This document shows positions 53,172 to 61,755 of a DNA stretch of 64,000 bases, piece by piece. The notes under the pieces were generated by a model that did not search any database, was not told where the DNA came from, and worked only from the letters and a program-made list of their open reading frames with translations. Position 1 is the stretch's first letter, and each line of letters starts with the position of its first letter. The stretch is from Flavobacterium indicum GPTSA100-9 = DSM 17447 (lineage in GTDB: Bacteria > Bacteroidota > Bacteroidia > Flavobacteriales > Flavobacteriaceae), in contig NC_017025.1 in the NCBI RefSeq assembly GCF_000455605.1, positions 744,001-808,000 on the forward strand, in the 5' to 3' direction. The position numbers and the translations under genes are program-made.

Positions 53172-54150
53172 ACTTTCCAAACATGGCATTAATTTAACAA
53201 CTATAGAAACATTAACACCTTTGTTGCAATCCGGAGGCTTGTCTGTTGTTTCAGTGTCTGATAAGAAAAATTTCATTTTACGAATTTTTGACATGGGTTT
53301 AAGCGTTTTAAAACACAAAAATTCGGATTATGTACTCATAGATTCATACAGTACACTCAGTTTTTATTATTTATTGTTGGTAAGTCAATTGTGTAGACTT
53401 TTAAATCTTAAGTATATCCCAATATTACATGGTGGTAATTTGCCAGAACGATTAAAGCAATCAACTTTTTTATCAAAATTAATTTTTAAAAATGCTTTTA
53501 TTAATGTTGCACCGTCAAATTATCTTTTTGTTAAGTTTCATGAAGCTGGATTTCAAAATGTAGCATATATTCCTAATTTTGTTCACATCGAGCAATATCC
53601 GTTTAAAAAAAGAAATACGTTTCAGCCTAAATTATTATGGGTAAGGGCTTTTGCTGAAATTTATAATCCGAAAATGGCAGTATCAGTTTTACAAAAATTA
53701 AAAGAGAAACATCCAAGTGCTCAACTCACAATGGTTGGTCCTGACAAGGATGGTACTTTTAGTGAAGTAGAAAAATTGGCTCGTGATTTGAATCTTAGCG
53801 TTAATTTTACGGGTAAATTGACAAAAAGTGAATGGATAAGTTTAGCCAAAGAACATGATGTGTTTATAAATACTACACATGTGGATAATATGCCCGTTAG
53901 TTTGTTAGAAGCAATGGCGCTAGGATTACCAATTGTATCAACTAATGTAGGAGGAATTCCTTATTTAATTGAAAATAATAAAAACGGATTCTTAGTAACA
54001 GATGCTGATGTTGCTATGATGGTAAAAACGATTGAAAATATTTTAATAGATACGGTTACTACTCAATCTGTTGTAAATGAGGCGAGAATGTTGGTTGAGG
54101 CTATGGATGCTGAAATTATTCAACAGAAATGGTTAAAATTATTAGCGTAA
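53143..54150 (+). CDS. Glycosyltransferase family 4 (GT-B)
   Basis: A 335-residue GT-B enzyme. ILYIGNKLSKHGINLTTIETL is the N-terminal acceptor-side loop, PILHGGNLPERLKQS and NVAPSNYLFVKFHEAG follow, and the donor domain has KLLWVRAFAEIYNPKMAVSVL, LTMVGPDKDGTF and HVDNMPVSLLEAMALGLPIVSTN, in which the first glutamate of EX7E is an aspartate. The start is TTG at 53143 within the end of the polymerase gene (29-base overlap). No closer ATG fits the first strand. It is the last soluble transferase before the priming enzyme of region C. Confidence 0.82.
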   Translation: MNKILYIGNKLSKHGINLTTIETLTPLLQSGGLSVVSVSDKKNFILRIFDMGLSVLKHKNSDYVLIDSYSTLSFYYLLLVSQLCRLLNLKYIPILHGGNLPERLKQSTFLSKLIFKNAFINVAPSNYLFVKFHEAGFQNVAYIPNFVHIEQYPFKKRNTFQPKLLWVRAFAEIYNPKMAVSVLQKLKEKHPSAQLTMVGPDKDGTFSEVEKLARDLNLSVNFTGKLTKSEWISLAKEHDVFINTTHVDNMPVSLLEAMALGLPIVSTNVGGIPYLIENNKNGFLVTDADVAMMVKTIENILIDTVTTQSVVNEARMLVEAMDAEIIQQKWLKLLA

Positions 54151-54193
54151 TTGTTTATTTTTAACTTATATTTATAAAAAATGTCTATTAAAA

Positions 54194-55573
54194 ATGCAAA
54201 CCAAAAGAAAAATACATTTTGAAATTTCTGAGCGAAAAATTTTGCTTAGAACTTTCGATATATTATTTATTGTTGCTTGTATTTTTATTGTTTCTTCTTT
54301 AACAGATTTTAAATATTTTGCCCATTTAGAAAAAAATATATACTGGATTCCGGTTTTAGCTATTTACATAACTATTTTTGGGACGATATTTGAAATGTAC
54401 AATTTGCAAGTAGCAAGTTACCGACTTAGAGTAACAAAAAGTTTAATACTTACTTCAATTTTTGTTTCAACTGCTTTTTTATTAACGCCTTTATTGACTC
54501 CAGTTTTCCCAAATAAAAGGATTGAGATCATTGTCTTTTTTGGAGTTGTATTGATGGCATTGTTAATTTGGAGGTTTATTTATGTTTATTTTTTGGCCTC
54601 AAAAAGATTCATAAAAAAATTGGTTTTAGTATGTAAAAGTAAAGAAGTGGATCGTTTGGCTAATGATTTAATGCGTGCTGATCCTCATATTCAAGTACTT
54701 TGTTTTATTCCAGTTGATGAAAAAAATTTAGATACTACAATAAATGAATTGTCAATTTCACAAGTTGATTTATTCTTAAAAAATGTTTTTGTTTCAGAAT
54801 TTGTTGTAGCTGATGGCTCAAAAAGTAATTCTTTAGAAATTTATAATAAATTATTGGAAATTGCCGATGCAGGCATACCTATTAAACAATATGAAGAAGT
54901 GTATGAGGATATTACAAGTCGAATTCCATTACATTTAAAGGATAAAGAATTAAACAAATATTTTCCGTATACGAAGAATGACAAAAATCGTTTGTATGAA
55001 TTCTTTGTTCGAGTATTTGATGTATTCTCTTCACTAATAGGATTGTTATTTTTATTGCTTTTACTTCCTTTCATTGCTATTTTAAATTATTTTTGGAATA
55101 AAGGTCCTCTTTTTTATAAACAAGAGCGTGTAGGGAAAAATGGAAGAAAGTTTCAAATTGTGAAACTAAGAACGATGGTCGTTAATGCTGAAAAAGATGG
55201 TGCTGTGTTTGCAAAAACTAACGATACGCGTATTACACCATTAGGTAAATGGTTAAGAAAAACTAGATTAGATGAATTTCCACAATTTATAAATGTTTTA
55301 AAAGGGGAAATGTCTGTTATAGGACCTAGACCAGAAAGAGAAGTTTTTGTTAAACAGATTGCAGAACAAATTCCACTTTATCATACAAGACATGCTGTTA
55401 AACCGGGTTTAACAGGTTGGGCTCAAATTAATTACCCTTATGGAGAAAGTATTGAAGATAGTTTAATGAAATTACAATACGACTTGTATTATATTAAGCA
55501 CCGCAGTTTGTTTTTGGATGTAAATATTACAGTAAAAACAATGGGGACTATTATATATCTTAAAGGTCAATAA
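54194..55573 (+). CDS. Polyprenyl glycosylphosphotransferase, polytopic (WbaP/WcaJ type)
   Basis: A 459-residue priming enzyme. Four to five hydrophobic helices occupy residues 15-125, a CoA-binding-like domain follows (about 135-240), and the catalytic bacterial sugar transferase domain is at 265-459: FYKQERVGKNGRKFQIVKL, TRLDEFPQFINVLKGEMSVIGPRP with the Asp-Glu pair, and VKPGLTGWAQINYPYGESIEDS. Such enzymes attach hexose- or HexNAc-1-phosphate to undecaprenyl phosphate. It is a second priming enzyme next to the monotopic PglC at 13345, suggesting a separate glycan for region C. Its 3' end overlaps the convergent gene at 55560 by 14 bases. Confidence 0.9.
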   Translation: MQTKRKIHFEISERKILLRTFDILFIVACIFIVSSLTDFKYFAHLEKNIYWIPVLAIYITIFGTIFEMYNLQVASYRLRVTKSLILTSIFVSTAFLLTPLLTPVFPNKRIEIIVFFGVVLMALLIWRFIYVYFLASKRFIKKLVLVCKSKEVDRLANDLMRADPHIQVLCFIPVDEKNLDTTINELSISQVDLFLKNVFVSEFVVADGSKSNSLEIYNKLLEIADAGIPIKQYEEVYEDITSRIPLHLKDKELNKYFPYTKNDKNRLYEFFVRVFDVFSSLIGLLFLLLLLPFIAILNYFWNKGPLFYKQERVGKNGRKFQIVKLRTMVVNAEKDGAVFAKTNDTRITPLGKWLRKTRLDEFPQFINVLKGEMSVIGPRPEREVFVKQIAEQIPLYHTRHAVKPGLTGWAQINYPYGESIEDSLMKLQYDLYYIKHRSLFLDVNITVKTMGTIIYLKGQ

Positions 55574-56663
55574 TCCTCTTTTTGGAATCTAATGTAATTT
55601 TAATTAGCCAAAATAATTGTAAAGCGATTATTGGAAAAACAATACTCAAATGAATTTTATTTAATATATATACAAGATACAAGCTAGTAAACACGATGTT
55701 GATTTGACCAAAAAGCACGGTTTTTTCTAGTTTGTTTTTAAAATAATACCATCCAAAAATTAGTAATAAAGGGTTAAATAAAAGGATATTATAATTCCAA
55801 AGTACTTCTTCATGGAAAGAATAAAGTCCGACAACACTAAAAAATATTCCCAATACACCTGCTAGAGTAAAGTAAGTGAGTTGCATCCATTTTTTACTCG
55901 TTAGAATAAGTAATGCCATTATAGCAAAAAGAGAGTAAAATGAATTGAAATAATTGGTTGGCGCTGTAGTTTCGCTTGCTTCAAAAAGAGTAACACTTGG
56001 TTTACTAATCGATTTGTTATTTTCTAATGCTTTTTTTAGTTCAAAAGGTAAAAACAAACGAGTTGCTGCTTGATCAACTTTGGTTCCGAAAATAATCTGA
56101 ATTCCCAATTTTTGGTAAAAGTCCGTCATATAGGGGTAAAGAATATCTCGATACGATTTGTTATTTTTCGGTTGTTTGATAGTTTCGCTACCTAAAATTT
56201 TATTGATTTTGTCAACTACCATTGTCGTACAATTTCGGTCAATAAATTTATAAGTATAAAAACGTTCCTCTGAATATAAGCTGTTGTTTAATTCATTAAA
56301 AAGTTGTTGTTTTTGAGCTGCATTTAAATTTAATTCTTGTTCATATATAGAACGATTGTCCATTTTGTAATTGTATTCGAAATTTAAATAATTTTCACTT
56401 GTTACAAAATATTGTAAATCCCCTTTTATAAAACGTAAGGCAAAATTTGGAGTAGTAAAATCAAATGCACCATAATTAAATACTTGGTCTATTCCTTTGG
56501 TGTTGTCTTGAATTCGAATACCAGTATGCCCGTACATAGCATAAGAAACAGGAGCAGTTCCACAGGTTATAATGCTGACTTTTGCATTGTCTGATAGCAG
56601 TAATTGACTAAAAATAAAATTGGAAAAGAATAATGATAAACTAAAAAATATTTTTTTATACAT
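55560..56663 (-). CDS. DUF4105 (Lnb N-terminal-like) membrane protein
   Basis: A 367-residue minus-strand protein. A signal peptide covers residues 1-19 (ending IFSQ). The periplasmic domain contains SYAMYGHTGIRIQD with H46, VFNYGAFDF, and DRNCTTMVVDKI with C145, a His/Cys pair conserved in DUF4105 proteins (PF13387), which resemble the N-terminal domain of the lipoprotein transacylase Lnb. Residues 240-360 have about five membrane helices. Function in Bacteroidetes is unknown; a thiol-dependent acyl transfer or hydrolysis is plausible from the His/Cys pair. It lies six bases downstream of the PorV-like gene on the same strand, probably as an operon. Confidence 0.78.
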   Translation of the reverse strand: MYKKIFFSLSLFFSNFIFSQLLLSDNAKVSIITCGTAPVSYAMYGHTGIRIQDNTKGIDQVFNYGAFDFTTPNFALRFIKGDLQYFVTSENYLNFEYNYKMDNRSIYEQELNLNAAQKQQLFNELNNSLYSEERFYTYKFIDRNCTTMVVDKINKILGSETIKQPKNNKSYRDILYPYMTDFYQKLGIQIIFGTKVDQAATRLFLPFELKKALENNKSISKPSVTLFEASETTAPTNYFNSFYSLFAIMALLILTSKKWMQLTYFTLAGVLGIFFSVVGLYSFHEEVLWNYNILLFNPLLLIFGWYYFKNKLEKTVLFGQINIVFTSLYLVYILNKIHLSIVFPIIALQLFWLIKITLDSKKRIIDL

Positions 56664-56669
56664 GGTGTA

Positions 56670-57740
56670 TTATCTAAAGATACTAAAATCAACTTTTAAA
56701 GAAAAAACATTGGAATATAGAGCGGCACTTTGGTTACCTAAATCGGTTAAAGCATAATCAACTTGTATGCCTTTATATTTAAATCCAATTCCAATATTTG
56801 GCTGAAAACTTAATTTATTGGTATTGTCAATCTGAGTAATTTGTTGAAAATTTCCAACACCTGCTCTTAAAAAAGCTAAATCAATATAACCAAATTCAAA
56901 ACCAATGGCAGGATCAATACTCACAACACTTGTAGATAGTATATCGTTGGTTTGTGCAAATTGCATATTTAGATTAGTGGCTGCAACTAAAGTATAATCG
57001 TAATGGAATTCAAACTTTTTAGAAATACCCAACTGGGCTTTTGGTAAAGTTATTTCAGAAGTTTCTGGAAGTTCTTGGTTTTGTCCTGGAACTGCATTTT
57101 TAATTTTTTCGTATTCTTCCTCATTAATAGACCAGGTGTTGTAAGTTGTAGTTATGTCTCTAAGCATTACACCAAATTTCCATTCGTCTCTAGTTTCATA
57201 TTGTGCGCCCAAATCAAATCCAAATCCCCAAGAAGAAGCAAAATCTCCAATAATTCGTCGTATTACTTTTGCATTTACTCCATAGTTAAAACCTTCTAGC
57301 GGTAAAGCTCTGGCGTAAGAAAAAGTCACGGCATAATCGGCAGTGGAAAACAATGAAATTCTGTTGTAATCAATATTTCCTTGGTTGTCAATTAATTGTG
57401 TGGTGTTGAGGATGTCATCTACGCCAAAACGAATCAACGAAAGTCCCCATGCGCTTCTATCGTCAATTGGCATTGCAAAGGCAGCATAATCATATTGTGC
57501 AATATTCGCAAAATAATTAGCATGCATAAGGCTGAGTTGCTTGTCTTCAAGCTTTAATAAACCTGCTGGATTCCAATAGCTTGAGTTAACATCTGAAGTA
57601 TGTGCTGTTACGGCATTACTCATCCCTAGAGCTGCAGCATCTACACCAATATTCATGAATTCATTGGAATATTTCCTTATGGTTTGTCCATATGATATCC
57701 AACTACATAAAGCTATTACTAGTAAAAGACTCTTTTTCAC
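56670..57740 (-). CDS. PorV/PorQ-family outer-membrane protein
   Basis: A 356-residue protein beginning, when read from GTG at 57740, with a clean signal peptide (KKSLLLVIALCSWISYGQ). The frame extends to a TTG at 57764, but that would put eight charged residues in front of the signal, so GTG is preferred. The mature part starts with EFMNIGVDAAALGMSNAVTAHTSDVNSSYWNPAGL, a hallmark of PorV/PorQ-like beta-barrels of the FadL-like group, and ends VDFSIFR, typical of an outer-membrane protein. PorV shuttles type IX secretion substrates; this is likely a paralogue of the PorQ/PorV2 kind. It precedes the DUF4105 gene. Confidence 0.8.
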   Translation of the reverse strand: MKKSLLLVIALCSWISYGQTIRKYSNEFMNIGVDAAALGMSNAVTAHTSDVNSSYWNPAGLLKLEDKQLSLMHANYFANIAQYDYAAFAMPIDDRSAWGLSLIRFGVDDILNTTQLIDNQGNIDYNRISLFSTADYAVTFSYARALPLEGFNYGVNAKVIRRIIGDFASSWGFGFDLGAQYETRDEWKFGVMLRDITTTYNTWSINEEEYEKIKNAVPGQNQELPETSEITLPKAQLGISKKFEFHYDYTLVAATNLNMQFAQTNDILSTSVVSIDPAIGFEFGYIDLAFLRAGVGNFQQITQIDNTNKLSFQPNIGIGFKYKGIQVDYALTDLGNQSAALYSNVFSLKVDFSIFR

Positions 57741-57813
57741 AGGCCAATTTTGTTCTTCGTACAAATATCATAAATTCTTATGTATTAAACTCAATTTCTT
57801 GCATTTTATTGTT

Positions 57814-57821
57814 TACATTTG
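57814..57821 (+). promoter_or_regulatory. Candidate -7 element for pssA
   Basis: TACATTTG matches TAnnTTTG, 28 bases before the ATG at 57849 in the divergent gap with the PorV-like gene. The nearest TTG is only 12 bases upstream, so the -33 element is not convincing. Confidence 0.4.
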
Positions 57822-57848
57822 TTCTTTAAAATACAATATATTTCAAAT

Positions 57849-58592
57849 ATGAGTATAAAAAAACACATTCCAAACACGTTAACATTGTTAAATCTATTTG
57901 CGGGCTTATGCGCATTAATACACGCTTTTAATGGTAATTATGCAGAAGCTTTTTCTTTAGTTTGTTTAGGAATATTTTTTGACTTTTGGGATGGTTTTTT
58001 AGCAAGAGCTTTAAATGCGCAAAGTCCTATTGGTTTGCAATTGGATTCCTTAGCGGATATGGTTACAAGTGGCGTAGTTCCTGGGTTAATTGTGTATAAA
58101 ATGTTGGGTGATATTCAAGAAAATCAAGCGCAGTATACCTTAACAGAAGATACTTATTATATGGGTGTTGTTCCTTATTTAGGTTTTTTAATTACATTGG
58201 GTTCGTGTTATAGGTTAGCAAATTTTAATGTGGATGAAAGACAAACCGACTCTTTTATTGGATTGCCAACACCAGCAAATGCACTTTGGATTTGTTCGTT
58301 GCCAATTATTTTAGAAGAAACAGGAGGGGATGGTTTCATATTTGAATTCTTATCTAATCCGTTTGTATTGGTTATTATTGCTTTCTTGAGTGCCTTTTTG
58401 TTAAATGCAGAAATACCTTTGTTTTCTCTTAAAGCAAAAGCATTTACTTGGGAAAAGAGTAAAATTCAAATCATATTCTTAGGCTTAGCTGCTGTACTGT
58501 TAGTTAGTTTGCAGTTCTTGGCAATTCCTTTAGTGATTTTGTTATACGTATTGTTATCTGTAGTTAATAATAAATTTTTGAATAAGGTTTAA
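57849..58592 (+). CDS. pssA: CDP-diacylglycerol-serine O-phosphatidyltransferase
   Basis: A 247-residue CDP-alcohol phosphatidyltransferase with about 7-8 hydrophobic helices. The full family motif D-x2-D-G-x2-A-R-x8-G-x3-D-x3-D is present as D45, D48, G49, A52, R53, G62, D66 and D70. HIPNTLTLLNLFAG at the N-terminus is typical of bacterial PssA. The enzyme makes phosphatidylserine, precursor of phosphatidylethanolamine, in the inner membrane. The frame is open back to a TTG at 57819, but the ATG at 57849 gives the standard N-terminus. The next gene overlaps its stop by one base. Confidence 0.9.
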   Translation: MSIKKHIPNTLTLLNLFAGLCALIHAFNGNYAEAFSLVCLGIFFDFWDGFLARALNAQSPIGLQLDSLADMVTSGVVPGLIVYKMLGDIQENQAQYTLTEDTYYMGVVPYLGFLITLGSCYRLANFNVDERQTDSFIGLPTPANALWICSLPIILEETGGDGFIFEFLSNPFVLVIIAFLSAFLLNAEIPLFSLKAKAFTWEKSKIQIIFLGLAAVLLVSLQFLAIPLVILLYVLLSVVNNKFLNKV

Positions 58593-59449
58593 TGGCAGCA
58601 TCTACTTCAAAAAGAAGATATACTCCAAAGAAGAAAAAATCAAATGCTATACTAGGTCCAACTTCCATGAAATGGATAGTTGGGCTTTTTTTAGCTCTAA
58701 TTCTTATTATTTTTGTTTACCAAAAAAAAGATTATGTGTTGTATTATTTGGGATTCAAATCGAATCATGCGCAATTATCGGAGGCTGAAAGAAAATTTGA
58801 AGATCAAAGAATTAAAGATGTAGTCCTAGCTCATAAAGGAAAAACATTTGGTATTGATATTTCTCAATATCAAGGTGAAATTGATTGGGATAATTTAGAA
58901 GCTAAAGAGGAACTTTTTGAAATTAAATTTGTAATTGTTAGAGCAACTGCAGGAAGTAAAAAAAGAGATATAAAATTTAAAGAGAATTGGGTTTCGTTGA
59001 CTAAAACACCTTATATACAAGGAGCTTATCATTATTATAGACCCGATGAAAATTCAACTGAGCAAGCCAATAATTTTATAGCTACAGTTAAATTAAGAAA
59101 AGGGCAATTACCTCCAATTTTAGATATTGAAAAAATGCCTAAAGGACAATCTATGGAGCGCTTAAAAGAAGGTTTGCAAAATTGGCTAACTCTTGTAGAA
59201 AAACATTATGGAATAAAGCCTATAATTTATTCTCCAGAAAAATATTTTGAAGATTTTTTGCAAAAGGATTTCCCTGATTATGAATTTTGGATTGCAAATT
59301 ATAATCCTTGGAAAGAAAATATAGAGCCTAATTATTTGCTTTGGCAATTTACAGAAAAAGCAGAATTACACGGTATTGATGAATTGGTTGATGTTAACGT
59401 GTTTAATGGCGATGTGGAAAAATTAAAACGAGTTTGTTTGAAAAAATAA
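58592..59449 (+). CDS. Glycoside hydrolase family 25 (lysozyme-like) protein, membrane-anchored
   Basis: A 285-residue protein. A basic N-terminus (about 20 residues) precedes one membrane helix (WIVGLFLALILIIFVYQ), so the domain is likely periplasmic. The GH25 domain covers residues 85-283: FGIDISQYQGEIDWDNL with the catalytic-site aspartate, FVIVRATAG, GAYHYYRP, PPILDIEKMP with the DxE pair, PIIYSPEKYF and LLWQFTEKAELHGIDELVDVNVF. GH25 enzymes cleave the MurNAc-GlcNAc bond of peptidoglycan. It overlaps pssA by one base and ends immediately before a convergent gene. Confidence 0.87.
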   Translation: MAASTSKRRYTPKKKKSNAILGPTSMKWIVGLFLALILIIFVYQKKDYVLYYLGFKSNHAQLSEAERKFEDQRIKDVVLAHKGKTFGIDISQYQGEIDWDNLEAKEELFEIKFVIVRATAGSKKRDIKFKENWVSLTKTPYIQGAYHYYRPDENSTEQANNFIATVKLRKGQLPPILDIEKMPKGQSMERLKEGLQNWLTLVEKHYGIKPIIYSPEKYFEDFLQKDFPDYEFWIANYNPWKENIEPNYLLWQFTEKAELHGIDELVDVNVFNGDVEKLKRVCLKK

Positions 59450-59674
59450 TTAAAATACTTGTTTTCGGTATACAAATAATAGTAATACAATAACAAGTAC
59501 TACAAATGCAACAATAGATTTTGGATTTGCAAAATTAACGGTCCATCCAGCCCATTTCATTCGCTTAGGAGGAAATAATCGCTCATCATCTGGATTGTAA
59601 TAAAATAATCCCAATTTCCAATTGTTTGGGTCTTTATGCCATTGTTCTAATTGTTCTTCAGAAGGATTTTTCAT
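59450..59674 (-). CDS. Small membrane protein, DUF5808-like
   Basis: A 74-residue protein. Residues 16-50 contain DPNNWKLGLFYYNPDDERLFPPKR and GWTVNFANPKS, which match the short DUF5808 motif (a Trp-Lys-Leu-Gly-x-Phe-Tyr, Asn-Pro, Phe-x-Pro-Lys-Arg, Gly-Trp-Thr pattern). One membrane helix (about 52-70) closes it. The function is unknown. It starts six bases downstream of the lptB stop on the same strand, so it may be co-transcribed with lptB. The compact but complete motif and convergent boundary support a real gene. Confidence 0.75.
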   Translation of the reverse strand: MKNPSEEQLEQWHKDPNNWKLGLFYYNPDDERLFPPKRMKWAGWTVNFANPKSIVAFVVLVIVLLLFVYRKQVF

Positions 59675-59680
59675 GATGAT

Positions 59681-60439
59681 TTATACTTTTTTTGGGGCAT
59701 TAAAATCTATTTTAGTTCTTCTTAATTCAAAATTCTGACCTAAGTACACTTTTCTAACCATTTCATCAGCTGCTAAATCTTCAGGAACTCCTGCTTTTAA
59801 AATTCCTCCTTCAAACATCAAATACGTTTTATCAGTAATGGCAAGTGTTTCTTGTACGTTGTGGTCCGTAATTAATATACCAATATTTTTATTTTTTAAT
59901 TGGGCAACAATACGTTGGATGTCTTCCACTGCAACTGGGTCAACCCCAGCAAAAGGCTCATCTAAAAGAATAAATTTAGGATCTGTAGCTAAACATCGTG
60001 CAATTTCTGTTCTTCTTCTTTCACCACCAGAAAGTAAATCGCCTCTGTTGGTTCTAATATGACCAAGAGAAAATTCTTCAATTAAACTCTCCATTTTGGC
60101 TTCTTGTTCTTGCTTGGATAAATTGGTCAATTGTAAAACCGACATAATATTATCTTCAATACTTAATTTTCTAAATACCGAAGCTTCCTGAGCTAAATAA
60201 CCAATTCCATGTTGTGCGCGTTTATACATCGGGAAATCGGTGATGTTTGTATCATCTAAAAATATATTTCCACTATTTGGTTTTACTAAGCCTACAATCA
60301 TGTAAAAAGAAGTTGTTTTTCCAGCGCCATTTGGACCCAGTAGTCCCACAATTTCACCTTGGTTTACTTCAACTGAAATTCCTTTTACAACCGTTCTTTT
60401 TTTATAAGTTTTGATTAAATTTTCTGCTCTTAATTTCAT
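59681..60439 (-). CDS. lptB: LPS export ABC transporter ATP-binding protein LptB
   Basis: A 252-residue ABC ATPase. Walker A is GPNGAGKTT at residues 35-43, the Q-loop is in GYLAQEASVFRKLS, the signature LSGGERRRTEIARCLA, Walker B FILLDEPFAGVDPVAV and the switch histidine in LITDHNV. ASVFRKLSIEDN is the LptB-specific coupling region. With LptF/LptG (not in the window) it powers lipopolysaccharide transport from the inner membrane. No partner gene is adjacent. The minus-strand gene is preceded by a 137-base gap containing an AT-rich hairpin. Confidence 0.93.
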   Translation of the reverse strand: MKLRAENLIKTYKKRTVVKGISVEVNQGEIVGLLGPNGAGKTTSFYMIVGLVKPNSGNIFLDDTNITDFPMYKRAQHGIGYLAQEASVFRKLSIEDNIMSVLQLTNLSKQEQEAKMESLIEEFSLGHIRTNRGDLLSGGERRRTEIARCLATDPKFILLDEPFAGVDPVAVEDIQRIVAQLKNKNIGILITDHNVQETLAITDKTYLMFEGGILKAGVPEDLAADEMVRKVYLGQNFELRRTKIDFNAPKKV

Positions 60440-60494
60440 TATAATAATGTGTCAATATTCAATTAGGCAATTAGGCAATGTTTCAATAATTCGT

Positions 60495-60536
60495 AAAAAT
60501 AATAAAATTAATTTAAGGTCGAATTTTATTATTTTT
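60495..60536. terminator. Long AT-only hairpin, probable terminator
   Basis: Perfect 15-bp arms AAAAATAATAAAATT (60495-60509) and AATTTTATTATTTTT (60522-60536) surround a 12-base loop. It lies between the 3' end of the minus-strand carboxymuconolactone-decarboxylase-family gene and the start of lptB. The stem has no G or C, so termination is uncertain. Confidence 0.4.
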
Positions 60537-60576
60537 TATTTAACTATTTGCGGTTTGTTTACATTAACTAATTTTT

Positions 60577-60933
60577 TTATTCACCAATTTTCTCGTTTTC
60601 TAAAGCTTCCCAAAATTCATAAGCTCTTCTTAAATGTGGAATAACAATAGTTCCACCAACTAAAGTTGCAATACTCATAGCTTCCATCATTTCGGTTTTA
60701 GAAACCCCATTTTTATAGGCAGTTTCTAAATGGTATTTAATGCAATCATCACATCTTAAAACAGCAGATGCAACTAATCCTAATAATTCTTTTGTTTTTA
60801 CATCTAATGCGCCTTCCATATAGGCATTAGTGTCTAAATTGAATATTCTTTTAATTACTTTATTGTCATCTGCTAATAATTTTTCGTTCATTTTAGAACG
60901 GTAATCATTAAATTCTTTTACTAAATTACTCAT
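60577..60933 (-). CDS. Carboxymuconolactone decarboxylase family protein (AhpD-like)
   Basis: A 118-residue all-helical protein. CDDCIKYH (C61, C64, H68) is the redox/proton-relay motif of AhpD-like members, followed by GVSKTEMMEAMSIATLVGGTIVIPHLRRAYEFW, typical for the family. Such proteins act as alkylhydroperoxidase-type peroxidases or thiol-dependent reductants; the CxxC argues for a redox role rather than decarboxylation. The gene overlaps tatC by four bases on the minus strand. A small peroxidase role is inferred; the family is certain. Confidence 0.85.
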   Translation of the reverse strand: MSNLVKEFNDYRSKMNEKLLADDNKVIKRIFNLDTNAYMEGALDVKTKELLGLVASAVLRCDDCIKYHLETAYKNGVSKTEMMEAMSIATLVGGTIVIPHLRRAYEFWEALENEKIGE

Positions 60934-61751
60934 GTTGTTTTGTTTTTATCTTTTTTTTGAACTGCTGCACTAATGAAAATACTTATTTCATATAAAATTA
61001 CTAAAGGAATAGTAACAATTACTTGACTAATTACATCTGGTGGCGTAACAATTGCAGCCAAGATTAAAATAATTACTAATGCCCATTTTCTGTATTCTCT
61101 CAGGAATTTGGGTGTTACAAGTCCAATAGTGGATAAGAAATAAATAATAATTGGTAATTCAAATACTAGTCCTGTAGCTAAAGAAGTTGTTTTTACAGTC
61201 CCAATATAGGAGTTAACATTAATGTCGTTTTTAATATATTCTGAAACTGAAAAGTTAGATAAAAAGTTTAAGGATAGTGGCGTTAAAACAAAATATCCAA
61301 ATGCAACACCAATAAAAAATAGTAAGGAAGATACAACTATGAATTTAATGGCATTTTTCTTTTCATTTTTATATAAGGCAGGACTTATAAAATTCCAAAA
61401 TTGCAATAAAATATAGGGAAAGCTGATGATTAATCCGGCTGTAATACAAGTCCAAACTAATAATGAAAGCTGTCCCTCAATTTCGGTGTTTTGAACAGAA
61501 AAGTTTAATGTAGTATTGCAAAAACTTCGGTCTAAATCATATTTTTGAGCCAATTCACAGAAAAATTCATAGGTAACAAATTTTCCATTCATTGGACCAA
61601 ATAATATTTCCTTAAAAATGAATTCATTAAAGTAACCTGCGATACAAGCACCAATTAATATCCCAGCAGAGCATCTTACTAATAACCATCTAAATTCTTC
61701 TAAATGGTCTAAGAAAGACATTTCATTTACATTTTTTTTTTGTTTTGCCAT
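60930..61751 (-). CDS. tatC: Twin-arginine translocase subunit TatC
   Basis: A 273-residue protein. MSFLDHLEEFRWLLVR at residues 11-26 is the conserved TatC N-terminal signal-recognition region. Six membrane helices follow, with the family string FWNFISPALYKNEKK in the middle and FGYFVLTPLSLNFLSNFS after it, and VTPKFLREYRKWALVIILILAAIVTPPDVISQ near the C-terminus. TatC recognises twin-arginine signal peptides and forms the receptor with TatA. No tatA is adjacent. It is followed by the AhpD-like gene (four-base overlap) and lies four bases after the KdsD gene stop. Confidence 0.93.
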   Translation of the reverse strand: MAKQKKNVNEMSFLDHLEEFRWLLVRCSAGILIGACIAGYFNEFIFKEILFGPMNGKFVTYEFFCELAQKYDLDRSFCNTTLNFSVQNTEIEGQLSLLVWTCITAGLIISFPYILLQFWNFISPALYKNEKKNAIKFIVVSSLLFFIGVAFGYFVLTPLSLNFLSNFSVSEYIKNDINVNSYIGTVKTTSLATGLVFELPIIIYFLSTIGLVTPKFLREYRKWALVIILILAAIVTPPDVISQVIVTIPLVILYEISIFISAAVQKKDKNKTT

Positions 61752-61755
61752 TGGT

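Noticed and set aside
60440-60576. Additional small gene in the gap between lptB and the AhpD-like gene
   Set aside because: A plus-strand frame crosses it, but it is AT-rich, antisense to both neighbours at its ends, includes the hairpin arms and has no recognisable feature.
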